From NCBI GenBank assembly GCA_030537135.1, contig JAUNOP010000015.1, positions 1-38,598 on the forward strand: a DNA stretch of 38,598 bases, read 5' to 3'. The notes under the pieces are model-generated. The model saw only the letters and a list, made by a program, of their open reading frames with translations, made no database searches and was not told the DNA's origin. Each line of letters begins with the position of its first letter. The stretch's first letter is position 1. The translations under genes and the position numbers were made by a program. Shown here piece after piece: positions 24,129 through 32,557 of this stretch. This DNA is from Eubacteriales bacterium. Lineage in GTDB: Bacteria; Bacillota; Clostridia; Lachnospirales; Lachnospiraceae.

Positions 24129-25282
24129 ATAAGCTCCTCTTTCCAGTTTGACTTGGTATTTTTTAGCTCTTTGTGATAGGTGCTGCTCTGAAGTCCTACG
24201 TTTAAAACCAGTCCAATTCCCAGATACAGACTGACAAGGGAGGTCAGACCATAGCTGACAAACGGAAGAGGTGTTCCTGTGTTTGGCATCATTCTGGTAG
24301 CCACGCAGATATTGATAAAGGACTGCAGGGCAATAATTGTCCCCACACCGCAGCAGATAATTTTCCCGGAAAGATCCTTTGCGCGCAGAGCCATGCGGAT
24401 ACATTCCATTGTAATTCCAAGAAGCAGAAGCACAATAAAGGTGCAGCCCAAAAAGCCATACTCTTCTCCTGCCACTGCAAAAATAAAGTCTGTCTGGTTC
24501 TGGGAAACAAAATTCCCTTCATTTACATAGGTTCGCTCTTCTCCGCTGATGATTTTTCCAGTAAGCTCTCCTGAGCCAATTGCCATAACCGAATTTTTCT
24601 GCTGTTCAATATCATCCGAATATTCTTCGTTTTCTGGATAGAGAAAGGACATGATACGATCTCTCTGGTAATCACGGATTAATTTTTGATCCGGCTGCAC
24701 GACAATAGACAGGAAAATAACCAAAAGCGGCACAGCAATCAGAATGGCTCCTCCTATAAGCTTGTAATTCAATCCGGCAACATAAATCAGCGCGCAGAAA
24801 ACCACGGCAACGGTAATGGTATTCTTTAAATCCGGCTGATCACTGATTAAGAACAGTGGAACCGCCAGCAAAAGCACTGATTTTACGATGGTTTTAATGG
24901 TATTCAAATCCTCCTCATGATCCAAAAAATATTTGGCAAAAAAGAGAATAATGATAATCTTTGACAACTCTGTAGGCTGAAAACGGATAAACCCAAGGTT
25001 CAGCCAACGCCCTGCGCCTCCTGCTTCGTCTCCAAACAGCAGTACCGCCAAAAGGAGCAGAAGGTTAAAGCCATACATAATCCAGGAGAAATTACATATC
25101 CAGGAGAAGTCTATCAAAGAAACTACCAGCATTACCACAAATCCGAACAAAGCGCCTGCGAGCTGCTTTGTCCTTAAGCTTGGGTCAGCGTCTCCTACCA
25201 GGCTTACGCCTATCATAGTAATGGTAAGCACAAATAGAATCAGTCTGAAGTTATAAAAACGCAGTTTATATTGTTTGAGCAT
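24125..25282 (-). CDS. rodA: Rod shape-determining protein RodA (SEDS glycosyltransferase)
   Basis: The 385-residue protein has about ten membrane segments and SEDS signatures: GGAGRWLNLGFIRFQPTE-type loop, KNTITVAVVF and the final TGTPLPFVSYG. RodA polymerises lipid II into glycan strands during side-wall growth, together with the class B PBP encoded nearby. The start could be ATG 25282 (best spaced from AGGCAGG) or GTG 25288, which overlaps the minE stop as GTGTGA. It completes the mre-PBP2-min-rodA block. Confidence 0.95.
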   Translation of the reverse strand: MLKQYKLRFYNFRLILFVLTITMIGVSLVGDADPSLRTKQLAGALFGFVVMLVVSLIDFSWICNFSWIMYGFNLLLLLAVLLFGDEAGGAGRWLNLGFIRFQPTELSKIIIILFFAKYFLDHEEDLNTIKTIVKSVLLLAVPLFLISDQPDLKNTITVAVVFCALIYVAGLNYKLIGGAILIAVPLLVIFLSIVVQPDQKLIRDYQRDRIMSFLYPENEEYSDDIEQQKNSVMAIGSGELTGKIISGEERTYVNEGNFVSQNQTDFIFAVAGEEYGFLGCTFIVLLLLGITMECIRMALRAKDLSGKIICCGVGTIIALQSFINICVATRMMPNTGTPLPFVSYGLTSLVSLYLGIGLVLNVGLQSSTYHKELKNTKSNWKEELI

Positions 25283-25284
25283 TT

Positions 25285-25533
25285 TCACACCTGCCTGTCT
25301 TTTTTCTTCAGTATGGGCATTTCTGCATAAAGAACCGGGGGATTTCCCTCAATTCTCAAGACAACTGCCCGTTCATTGAGCTTCACATATTTTCCGGCTG
25401 CATGAATCAAATCATTTCTTATCATATCCATTGTCTGCGGCGAGCAGGCAATTCTCTCAGAGGATAAAAGGCGTTTCATTCTGTCCTTTGCATAATATCC
25501 AGAATGATCCGTTTTATGCAGGAATCCTATCAT
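25285..25533 (-). CDS. minE: Cell division topological specificity factor MinE
   Basis: The 82-residue protein has the MinE dimer core: AKDRMKRLLSSER (MinD contact helix), SPQTMDMIRNDLIHAAGKYV and a C-terminal LRIEGNPPVLYAEMPI strand. MinE drives MinD off the membrane so that the inhibitor of FtsZ assembly leaves midcell. ATG 25533 follows GGAGG by eight bases; a TTG further up is not needed. minC is not present in this window. Confidence 0.92.
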   Translation of the reverse strand: MIGFLHKTDHSGYYAKDRMKRLLSSERIACSPQTMDMIRNDLIHAAGKYVKLNERAVVLRIEGNPPVLYAEMPILKKKDRQV

Positions 25534-25554
25534 ACACAATGCCTCCAAAGCCAG

Positions 25555-26343
25555 TTATTTTTTGAAAAAAGCAGCCAGCTTTTCAAAAATCCCCTGCTTT
25601 ACATGAAAAGATATAAAAGGAACCTGCTCTCCGACTAGCCTCCGGCAAATATTTCGGTATTCCTCTTCAGCAGGAGAAGATTTACCTGACAGAGGCTCTC
25701 CCTGATTGGTGGATATCACAATCTGTTCATCATCTAAAATGGTTCCAAGAAGCTCCACTGCCAAAATTTCCGTGACGTCCTCCACAGACATCATGTCTCC
25801 TCTTGCAATCATATCCGGCCTTAGCCGGTTGATAATGAGGCGGATATCGGAAATCTCAGCTGCCTCCAGAAGACCGATGATTCGATCTGCATCGCGTATA
25901 GCAGATACCTCAGGCGTGGTTACGACAATGGCCTTGTCAGCTCCCGCAACCGCATTTTTAAAGCCTTGTTCGATCCCTGCCGGACAGTCCAGAAGAATGT
26001 ATTCGAACTCCTCCTTCAAATCCTCGCAGAGCTTAATCATCTGCTCCGGCGTCACAGCAGACTTGTCCTTTGTCTGTGCAGAAGGCAGCAGGTAAAGACA
26101 GGGTACTCTTCTGTCCTGAATCAACGCCTGCTTTAGTCTGCAGTTGCCATTCACTACATCCACCAGATTGTATACAATCCGATTTTCAAGGCCGAGAACT
26201 ACGTCCAGGTTCCGAAGGCCTATATCTGTGTCCACAACGACTGTTTTTCTGCCAAGAGCAGCCAGCCCTGTGCCAAGATTGGCGGCCGTGGTGGTTTTTC
26301 CCACGCCGCCCTTGCCTGATGTGATTACAATTGCTTCGCTCAT
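25555..26343 (-). CDS. minD: Septum site-determining ATPase MinD
   Basis: The 262-residue protein has the deviant Walker A motif GKGGVGKTT near residue 10, then VVDTDIGLRNLDVVLGLENR and LLDCPAGIEQGF, diagnostic of MinD. The amphipathic C-terminal helix (IFEKLAAFFKK) is the membrane-targeting sequence. AGGAGGA precedes the start. It lies 21 bases before minE. Confidence 0.97.
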   Translation of the reverse strand: MSEAIVITSGKGGVGKTTTAANLGTGLAALGRKTVVVDTDIGLRNLDVVLGLENRIVYNLVDVVNGNCRLKQALIQDRRVPCLYLLPSAQTKDKSAVTPEQMIKLCEDLKEEFEYILLDCPAGIEQGFKNAVAGADKAIVVTTPEVSAIRDADRIIGLLEAAEISDIRLIINRLRPDMIARGDMMSVEDVTEILAVELLGTILDDEQIVISTNQGEPLSGKSSPAEEEYRNICRRLVGEQVPFISFHVKQGIFEKLAAFFKK

Positions 26344-26390
26344 ACTTTTTCCTCCTAAACAAAATTTAAGCTTTCTTTTGTATATTTTGT

Positions 26391-29294
26391 TTAGTCGTTT
26401 GAAACATCACTGGTTTCGGATGAAGCATAACCAGTAATCAGGGACTTTTTATCTTTGGCGCTGAATAAATATTTAAAAATATCATCCGCAATGTAACAGG
26501 TATTGCCGGAGGCATATCCATTGGCAACACGCACGGCAATCGCATATTGGGGTGTATCATACGGTGCATAGCCGATAATAAGAGCATGGTCCGGAATATC
26601 GGTACGCTCCTGAGCAGTACCGGTTTTTCCGGCTGCCTCCACCTCAAGACCCGAAAAAATAGTGTTGGAAGAAATCACCCGACGCATTCCGTCGTGAATC
26701 TCATCCCAGTAAACATCATCCAGAGTCACCTGGCTTACCACCTCTGGCTGATATTCCTCCAGAATATTGCCGCTGGAGTCTGTCACCTTATCAAGGAGCG
26801 TCAGCTTATAAGCGGTTCCTGAGTTTGCCAGAACTGCCGCATATCTGGCGAGCTGCGTGGTCGTATAGTCATTGGTTCCCTGTCCGATATAGGAGGGAAC
26901 GCCAAGGGAATCTGAAACATGAGGACTGGTTTCTGTAAGCTCAATGCCAGACTTCTTGTCAAGTCCAAGCAGGGAAGCGGTTTCCTGAAGCTTTGAAAGA
27001 GTGATTGCCTCGGAAAATTCTCCTTCAGCATTCTTTCCAAGCTCAAAGCCCACTGTATTAAAATAGGTGTTGCAGGACACCTCAATCGCTGTGTTCAGAT
27101 CAAGGAGACCGCATCCATAGGTATTCCAGCAATTAATGGGAGGCTGAACAAGCTCAAAGCTTCCGGTACACTCTATTGTAGTTCCCTGCTGAACAACGCC
27201 GTTTAAAATTCCTGTGATTGCAGAAGCCAGCTTAAAGGTAGAACCAGGAGCTGTCCTTTGCTGAGTAGCTTTGTTATAAAACGGAGTCGATAAATCTGTA
27301 GCCAGCTTTACATAATATTCCAGATCGATGTTGTTGCTCAGACGATTATTGTCATAGCCCGGATAGGTTACGCAGGCCAGAGTGTCGCCTGTATAAGGAT
27401 CTACCACAACAGCTGAGGCAGAACAGGGTTCAAGCGCCAGCATGGCTGGCTCAATCTCCAGCGTATAAATCTTTGTAGTCATGAAGTCATAGGCGCTCAT
27501 AGTGCCAGAGGCAAGACTTTCATAATGATTGTCGTTCTTATCCAGGACTCCCTGCTCATAGAGAACCAGACAAACCTCTTCTCCGGATATTCTGTCCTCC
27601 TGAAGCATATACTTATAGAGCAGCTTACAAAAGCCCAGGTCTGTACGAAGCTTTTCCTCTGTATAAGCAGCAAGCGTCTGATAAACCTCAGAGGAATCGA
27701 GATAATCCTGTTCAGAGGAAATCTTGGAGATGTCAATCCAGTTCTGACCCGCCGCATAGGTAAGGTATGCTTTTAAGCTGAGCGTTCCTTCATCCTCCCA
27801 TTGCCTGTAAATAGGGTCTGAGGTATCGATCATATTCGAAGAGAGAATTCCCTCCTGCTGCATAAGAAAGGTGTTTTCCAGGTAATGAATATATTCCTGC
27901 ATTTCTTCTGACTGATCCTTATAGGCAGCTGTATTGTCTCCATTAAACTCATTTGATATTTTATCAAAAACCTCCTGCTGTTTTTGCTGAAATTTGGCGA
28001 AGAGCGTTTTTTCTGTTTCAGAAGCATCCGCTTCTTCAAATTTCTCAATATCAATGATATTATTGTTAATGAGCTGAAAATAGCAGTCATAAATAGGAAT
28101 GCGGATTTGTATGGAATCTGTAATTGCAGTTCTGTCAAAGGTTTTGGTATTCTCAATTTTGGAAAGAAGAATTCCTGCCACACGCTGCTTGAGGATCTCA
28201 TAGATATCCTTCTGCCATTCTGTTTTAATTGTAAGGTACACATCCTTCCCTGCTACAGGCTCCACTTTTGTATCTTCATCAATGCGCAGAACCTTTCCCA
28301 TGTTATCCACAGATACAGTTTCCTGTCCGTCTGTTCCCTTCAGGGTTGTTTCCATATACTGCTCAATGCCTGCTTTTCCTATAACGGCATTGATTGTGTA
28401 CGTGGAATCCTCCTTCTGAAGCTCCTCCAGCTCCTCATAGGACGCTTTTCCTGTATATCCCAGAATCGGTCCCAGACTCACATGATCTTCATACACGCGA
28501 ATAGAATCCTCTACCACTTCTACTCCCTGAAAGGAGCTTTTATTTTCCATCACAGAGGCCACTGTTTCCTCGCTCACATCGGTTGCTATGGTAACTGCCA
28601 GATATTTCACAAACTGGTTATTAGAGAGCTGATACCGAATTAAGGCAATTTTCAGAGCATCTTCGAGTGAGAAAAATTCGGGAAGCTGATATTCCTCCTG
28701 CTCCTCCTTTGAATAAACATTATCCTTACCGCCCGTGGCTATCAGGAACCGGTCTTCACTGCACAGCTCTTTCATGATACTCTCTGCTGTGGCAGAGGAT
28801 TGTTTCTCTGTCAGGTCGTCAATATAAATTTGTCCATAGATGTCTGCTCGAAAACGATTCAGAGTAAAGCCCTCGTCCACATCAAAGACAAACTCTCCAT
28901 TTTCATCCAGCACAATATGAAAATTTGAGGTATCCACAGAATCTCCGTTTTTCTCAAGAATCTTCACAAGCCGATAGAGCATTCCATTCAGAAAAAGGTT
29001 TTTGGATTTTGTGTCTGTGTAGGTACCATTATCCTCCAGAGTAATGGAATAGGCAAGCTGATTGTAGGCCAGAGCCTTGCCATCCCTGTCGAAAATATTT
29101 CCTCTTGTGCTGCTTAGGGTTCTGGTTTTCGTAGTTTGAAGCTGAAAACTGTTCACATAATCCTCTCCCTGGATAATCTGAAGCTGAAAGAGGCGGTGAA
29201 TCAGGACACAGGACATAAAAATGAAAACAATTGCCAGAACAGTTGTACGTTTTAATGAGATTTTTCTTAATATTCTTTTTATTTTAGCACCCAA
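26391..29294 (-). CDS. Class B penicillin-binding protein 2, unusually long
   Basis: The 967-residue protein has an N-terminal membrane anchor (about 18-37), the dimerisation domain with SSTRGNIFDRDGKALAYN (about 57-74), and a transpeptidase domain with PGSTFK near 682-687, SCN near 739 and AAGKTGTAQ near 885. PBP2 cross-links new wall during elongation with RodA and MreBCD. Usual PBP2 proteins are 600-700 residues with the active serine near 330, so about 300 extra residues lie before the catalytic domain. The start is TTG 29294, overlapping mreD by 16 bases, with a GGAAAG site upstream. It may be MrdA or SpoVD/PbpA-like. Confidence 0.93.
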   Translation of the reverse strand: MGAKIKRILRKISLKRTTVLAIVFIFMSCVLIHRLFQLQIIQGEDYVNSFQLQTTKTRTLSSTRGNIFDRDGKALAYNQLAYSITLEDNGTYTDTKSKNLFLNGMLYRLVKILEKNGDSVDTSNFHIVLDENGEFVFDVDEGFTLNRFRADIYGQIYIDDLTEKQSSATAESIMKELCSEDRFLIATGGKDNVYSKEEQEEYQLPEFFSLEDALKIALIRYQLSNNQFVKYLAVTIATDVSEETVASVMENKSSFQGVEVVEDSIRVYEDHVSLGPILGYTGKASYEELEELQKEDSTYTINAVIGKAGIEQYMETTLKGTDGQETVSVDNMGKVLRIDEDTKVEPVAGKDVYLTIKTEWQKDIYEILKQRVAGILLSKIENTKTFDRTAITDSIQIRIPIYDCYFQLINNNIIDIEKFEEADASETEKTLFAKFQQKQQEVFDKISNEFNGDNTAAYKDQSEEMQEYIHYLENTFLMQQEGILSSNMIDTSDPIYRQWEDEGTLSLKAYLTYAAGQNWIDISKISSEQDYLDSSEVYQTLAAYTEEKLRTDLGFCKLLYKYMLQEDRISGEEVCLVLYEQGVLDKNDNHYESLASGTMSAYDFMTTKIYTLEIEPAMLALEPCSASAVVVDPYTGDTLACVTYPGYDNNRLSNNIDLEYYVKLATDLSTPFYNKATQQRTAPGSTFKLASAITGILNGVVQQGTTIECTGSFELVQPPINCWNTYGCGLLDLNTAIEVSCNTYFNTVGFELGKNAEGEFSEAITLSKLQETASLLGLDKKSGIELTETSPHVSDSLGVPSYIGQGTNDYTTTQLARYAAVLANSGTAYKLTLLDKVTDSSGNILEEYQPEVVSQVTLDDVYWDEIHDGMRRVISSNTIFSGLEVEAAGKTGTAQERTDIPDHALIIGYAPYDTPQYAIAVRVANGYASGNTCYIADDIFKYLFSAKDKKSLITGYASSETSDVSND

Positions 29295-29806
29295 ATTGAC
29301 TCACTTTCCTTTCGGATGGGCTTCATCATACGATGATTAATATAATAATATACTTTATACATAAAAATAGCAATCAGTACAGTATAAAGCATTTCCGGAA
29401 TTATTATGCGTTTCAGATAAGTAAAAAGGCCCAGTCTTCCTCTCAGAAGAAACTGCAGGGCATAAACAGCAAAATTATGCAGGAGATCAAATGCTGCTAC
29501 AAGAAGCAAATGAACCTTCATGTCGTCATCATAACACACCTGGTAGGCGCAGCCGCTGAAATATCCCACATACATGTAAATCAAAGCGTAAAAGCCGAAC
29601 ACTGAGCCAAAGAAAAGGTCTGCGAGGAGTCCCACAAAAAAGCCCAGAAACATACCAGAACGCTTTCCTCTCATGATTCCCATAGACACACAGAGGATGA
29701 TAAGCAGGTTCGGGACAATGGAGCCTATCGCAAAATACTGGACAACTGTACATTGCAGAAGAAAGCTGACAAGAACCGTAACAAATAAAATCAGTTTATT
29801 CCTCAC
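29279..29806 (-). CDS. mreD: Rod shape-determining protein MreD
   Basis: The 175-residue protein is almost wholly hydrophobic with about five membrane segments and begins MRNKLILFVTVLVSFLLQ. MreD is a membrane component of the elongation complex. The start is GTG 29806, preceded by GGAGAG and overlapping the end of mreC by 11 bases. The assignment rests mainly on hydrophobicity, size and position between mreC and the PBP2 gene. Confidence 0.88.
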   Translation of the reverse strand: MRNKLILFVTVLVSFLLQCTVVQYFAIGSIVPNLLIILCVSMGIMRGKRSGMFLGFFVGLLADLFFGSVFGFYALIYMYVGYFSGCAYQVCYDDDMKVHLLLVAAFDLLHNFAVYALQFLLRGRLGLFTYLKRIIIPEMLYTVLIAIFMYKVYYYINHRMMKPIRKESESIWVLK

Positions 29807-30689
29807 CTGTACTCTCCTCTCCGGCAAGCTGCGCTGCCTTTGACATAGTAATGACAAACACATGCTTTAAATTGCTGAAATCCACAGGCGTAACAATGGT
29901 TCCTGTCTTTGTCAGGTTATTGGAATCCTGCTCTACCTGCGCAACATAACCGATAAAAAGCCCTTCTACATACTTTTCACTGATATGAGAGGTAACAATT
30001 CTTTCTCCTACAGTTACCTTATCCTCCTCATCATTCATTTGAACAAACCGAAGCATTCCGCTGTCAATCAACTCCAAATCTCCCTGGACAATGCAACCGG
30101 CAGAGGTACTGACTGTCTGAGCGCTTACATTACTGGTATCATTGATAATGCTTTCCACGGAAGCCCAGTCAGGGCCCACCTCTGTTACCAGGCCGACCAG
30201 TCCCTTGCCTGCAATGACATTGTGTCCTTCCTGAACGCCGTCATTGCTTCCCTTGTCAATAATAAAATTGGAATACCAGTTTCCAGGATCCTTTGCAATG
30301 ATTTTTGCGGAAATTTTGGGATAATCACTGTATTCCTCATCCAGCTTATATAATTCCTTGAGCCGTGTGAGCTCTGTCTGATTCTGAAGAAGGTAATTAT
30401 TCTCAGCTGTGAGTGTGTCTACCTTCTGTTCCAGCTCCTCTTTTTCCTGAAGAAGCTCTTCCTTATCTATTACTAAATTCCGAATAGAGACAAGCCACAG
30501 GCCCGCCTGATTGATACTCTTCTCAAAGGGAACAATAAATACTCCTGCCGCTGTGCGAAGAGGCTCTACAGACAGGCCTGATGCAAAGGTGGCAAGAATC
30601 AGGCTGAGACAAAACATGGTCATAATAATTAAAATGTGTTTGTTTTTTGGTTGTATATGATATTTGAGCTTTTTAAAAAATTTTTTCAT
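29796..30689 (-). CDS. mreC: Rod shape-determining protein MreC
   Basis: The 297-residue protein has a basic N-terminus, a membrane segment (about 20-40), a coiled coil (about 70-115, EELLQEKEELEQKVDTLTAE) and the MreC beta domain with DKGSNDGVQEGHNVIAGKGL and IVQGDLELIDSG. It bridges MreB inside to PBP2 outside. ATG 30689 has AGGA upstream; the longer frame to 30764 overlaps mreB and is not used. Confidence 0.95.
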   Translation of the reverse strand: MKKFFKKLKYHIQPKNKHILIIMTMFCLSLILATFASGLSVEPLRTAAGVFIVPFEKSINQAGLWLVSIRNLVIDKEELLQEKEELEQKVDTLTAENNYLLQNQTELTRLKELYKLDEEYSDYPKISAKIIAKDPGNWYSNFIIDKGSNDGVQEGHNVIAGKGLVGLVTEVGPDWASVESIINDTSNVSAQTVSTSAGCIVQGDLELIDSGMLRFVQMNDEEDKVTVGERIVTSHISEKYVEGLFIGYVAQVEQDSNNLTKTGTIVTPVDFSNLKHVFVITMSKAAQLAGEESTGEE

Positions 30690-30711
30690 TCTATATCCTA
30701 CACTCTTTTCT

Positions 30712-31728
30712 TTACAGTGTTCTTTGCTTGACAGGCACAGCCCATTTATGCAGCTCCTTGTCATGAATCAGCTTTTCCAGTCCGTTGACAGTAGCCATTT
30801 CATACAGCGGAGACAGCTTGTAGCTAAAGCCTGTGACCATGGCAAGGTGGTGATTTAAAAACGGCAGCCGCGTGCTTCCTCCGGTAAGATAAATTCCTTC
30901 TCCGGCAATGTGTCCCCGTATCTGGGGAGGAATTCTCTCAAGAAAAATTTTCATTTCCATGGCAATGCGATCCACACAGCTTCTGATTCCGTCTGTGACA
31001 ACATAAGAGGAAATGACTTCCTCTCTCGGAAGCCCGGAAAGACTGTCAATACCAACTACCTTCCTGGCTTCCTTTTTATCTGTGTTCAGCCTTCCCATAA
31101 CTATCTTCAGTCTTCGGGCTGTACGGGTTCCTATGTGCAGATTATAGCGCTTACGGATTTCTGCGCATATCGCCTCATTAATCTGTCTTCCACCCATTGG
31201 AATGGTTTTGCTGATAATGATTTTTCCACCTGCAATAACAGATAGCTGCGTGGTCTGCGCCCCCATATTTACTACCATGTTTCCTGGATTTTCTTCAATC
31301 GGAACCCCCATGGCCAAAGCGTCCGCAATCGGTCCTTCCACCATAAATACTCGGTTGTTTCTCAGAAAATGGCCGTTTGCAATAGAATAATAAGCTCTCT
31401 TTTCCACTGCTGTCATATCCAGGGGAACAGAAAAATACATGGAAGCTCCTCTTCTGCGCAAAACCCTGTTCATACGCCTAAGCATACTGTACAGATGGAT
31501 TTCTGTGAGTTCTTTATTGGCAATCATACCAAATGCCATAGGCGATTCCACACAGATGTTCTCAGGAGACTTCTCGAACATCTCATAGGCTTCATTGCCT
31601 ACGGCCAGAATGGTGTGTCCTTTGTAGGCCACCATATTTTTTTCCATATAGGTTTTATTTTTTGACAGGGAGTATACCTTTACTGTGCTGCTTCCCAGGT
31701 CAATTCCATAAACATTCTTAAAAAGCAT
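30712..31728 (-). CDS. mreB: MreB-family actin-like protein with altered phosphate-2 motif
   Basis: The 338-residue protein follows the MreB layout: phosphate-1 region YGIDLGSSTVKVY, E131 in VEGPIADALAMG, and the C-terminal adenosine motif IYLTGGSTRLPFL. The phosphate-2 motif reads MVVNMGAQTTQ (N154 and Q161) where ordinary MreB has VVDIGGGTTE. The aspartate and glutamate of that motif are thus both replaced, which may reduce ATP hydrolysis. It directly precedes mreC and is preceded by radC, the usual order, so it should serve cell elongation. Another, more typical MreB may exist elsewhere in the genome. Confidence 0.9.
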   Translation of the reverse strand: MLFKNVYGIDLGSSTVKVYSLSKNKTYMEKNMVAYKGHTILAVGNEAYEMFEKSPENICVESPMAFGMIANKELTEIHLYSMLRRMNRVLRRRGASMYFSVPLDMTAVEKRAYYSIANGHFLRNNRVFMVEGPIADALAMGVPIEENPGNMVVNMGAQTTQLSVIAGGKIIISKTIPMGGRQINEAICAEIRKRYNLHIGTRTARRLKIVMGRLNTDKKEARKVVGIDSLSGLPREEVISSYVVTDGIRSCVDRIAMEMKIFLERIPPQIRGHIAGEGIYLTGGSTRLPFLNHHLAMVTGFSYKLSPLYEMATVNGLEKLIHDKELHKWAVPVKQRTL

Positions 31729-31768
31729 GGTACTTAGCCCCTTTTGCTTATGTTTCGATACAATGTCT

Positions 31769-32476
31769 CTATCCGGTAAACTCTTCTACCAGACGTTCTT
31801 CCCTCATACTGATATACCTGCGGTTTCCGATTACAATGTGATCCAGAAGATGAATATCCAAAAGCTCTCCTGCCCGGAAAATTCTGCGCGTAATGCCGAT
31901 ATCCGCGCTGCTTGGAGAGGGATCTCCGCTTGGATGATTATGGATCAGAATCAGATTTACTGCGTGAAAACGCAGAGCCTCAAGAAAAAGCTCCCTTGGA
32001 GACAGCAAAGTACTGTTCACGGTACCCTTGCTCATCAGCTTTTCTCCAAGCAGGTGATTCTTGGAATCCAGCATCATGCACAGAAGAACCTCCTGCTCTT
32101 CATGCCGAAGCTGTTCCATATAGTACTGTGCAATAGAAGATGGATTCTGAAAGGACAAGCCCTCAAGGGCATCCAGTCTGGCCATGCGCTTGGCAAGCTC
32201 CCCGATGCATTTCAGCTGCACAGCCTTGACCTCTCCCACTCCTGGAATCTCCATCAGCTCCTTGATTGTCAGATGATGCAGTCCTAAAAGCCCCTGATAG
32301 CGCTCTCCAGCCAGATTCAGAACCTGCGCTGCCAGGGACATGCAGCTGCTTCCCCTTACTCCTGTACGCAGAATAACCGCCAGAAGCTCGCTGTCGCTGA
32401 GCGCGTCTGCCCCTTTTATCAGGCATTTCTCATAAGGGCGCTCCTCCTTAGGCACATCTTTCATATGAATCATCAT
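31769..32476 (-). CDS. radC: RadC family (UPF0758) JAMM-domain protein
   Basis: The 235-residue protein has an N-terminal helix-hairpin-helix region (IPGVGEVKAVQLKC) and a C-terminal JAMM/MPN+ metal site with HNHPSGDPSPSSAD. Despite its name, a DNA-repair role is not established. AAAGGAG lies seven bases before ATG 32476, so I reject the 25-residue longer reading. It lies 40 bases before mreB, with no terminator between, so it probably belongs to the same transcript. Confidence 0.93.
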   Translation of the reverse strand: MMIHMKDVPKEERPYEKCLIKGADALSDSELLAVILRTGVRGSSCMSLAAQVLNLAGERYQGLLGLHHLTIKELMEIPGVGEVKAVQLKCIGELAKRMARLDALEGLSFQNPSSIAQYYMEQLRHEEQEVLLCMMLDSKNHLLGEKLMSKGTVNSTLLSPRELFLEALRFHAVNLILIHNHPSGDPSPSSADIGITRRIFRAGELLDIHLLDHIVIGNRRYISMREERLVEEFTG

Positions 32477-32557
32477 GCTCTTACTCCTTTCCCTCTCTTC
32501 AGGAAATTCGCATGATAAGTTATCATAGCATAAAAAAGGAGAGATGTACACCTCTCC

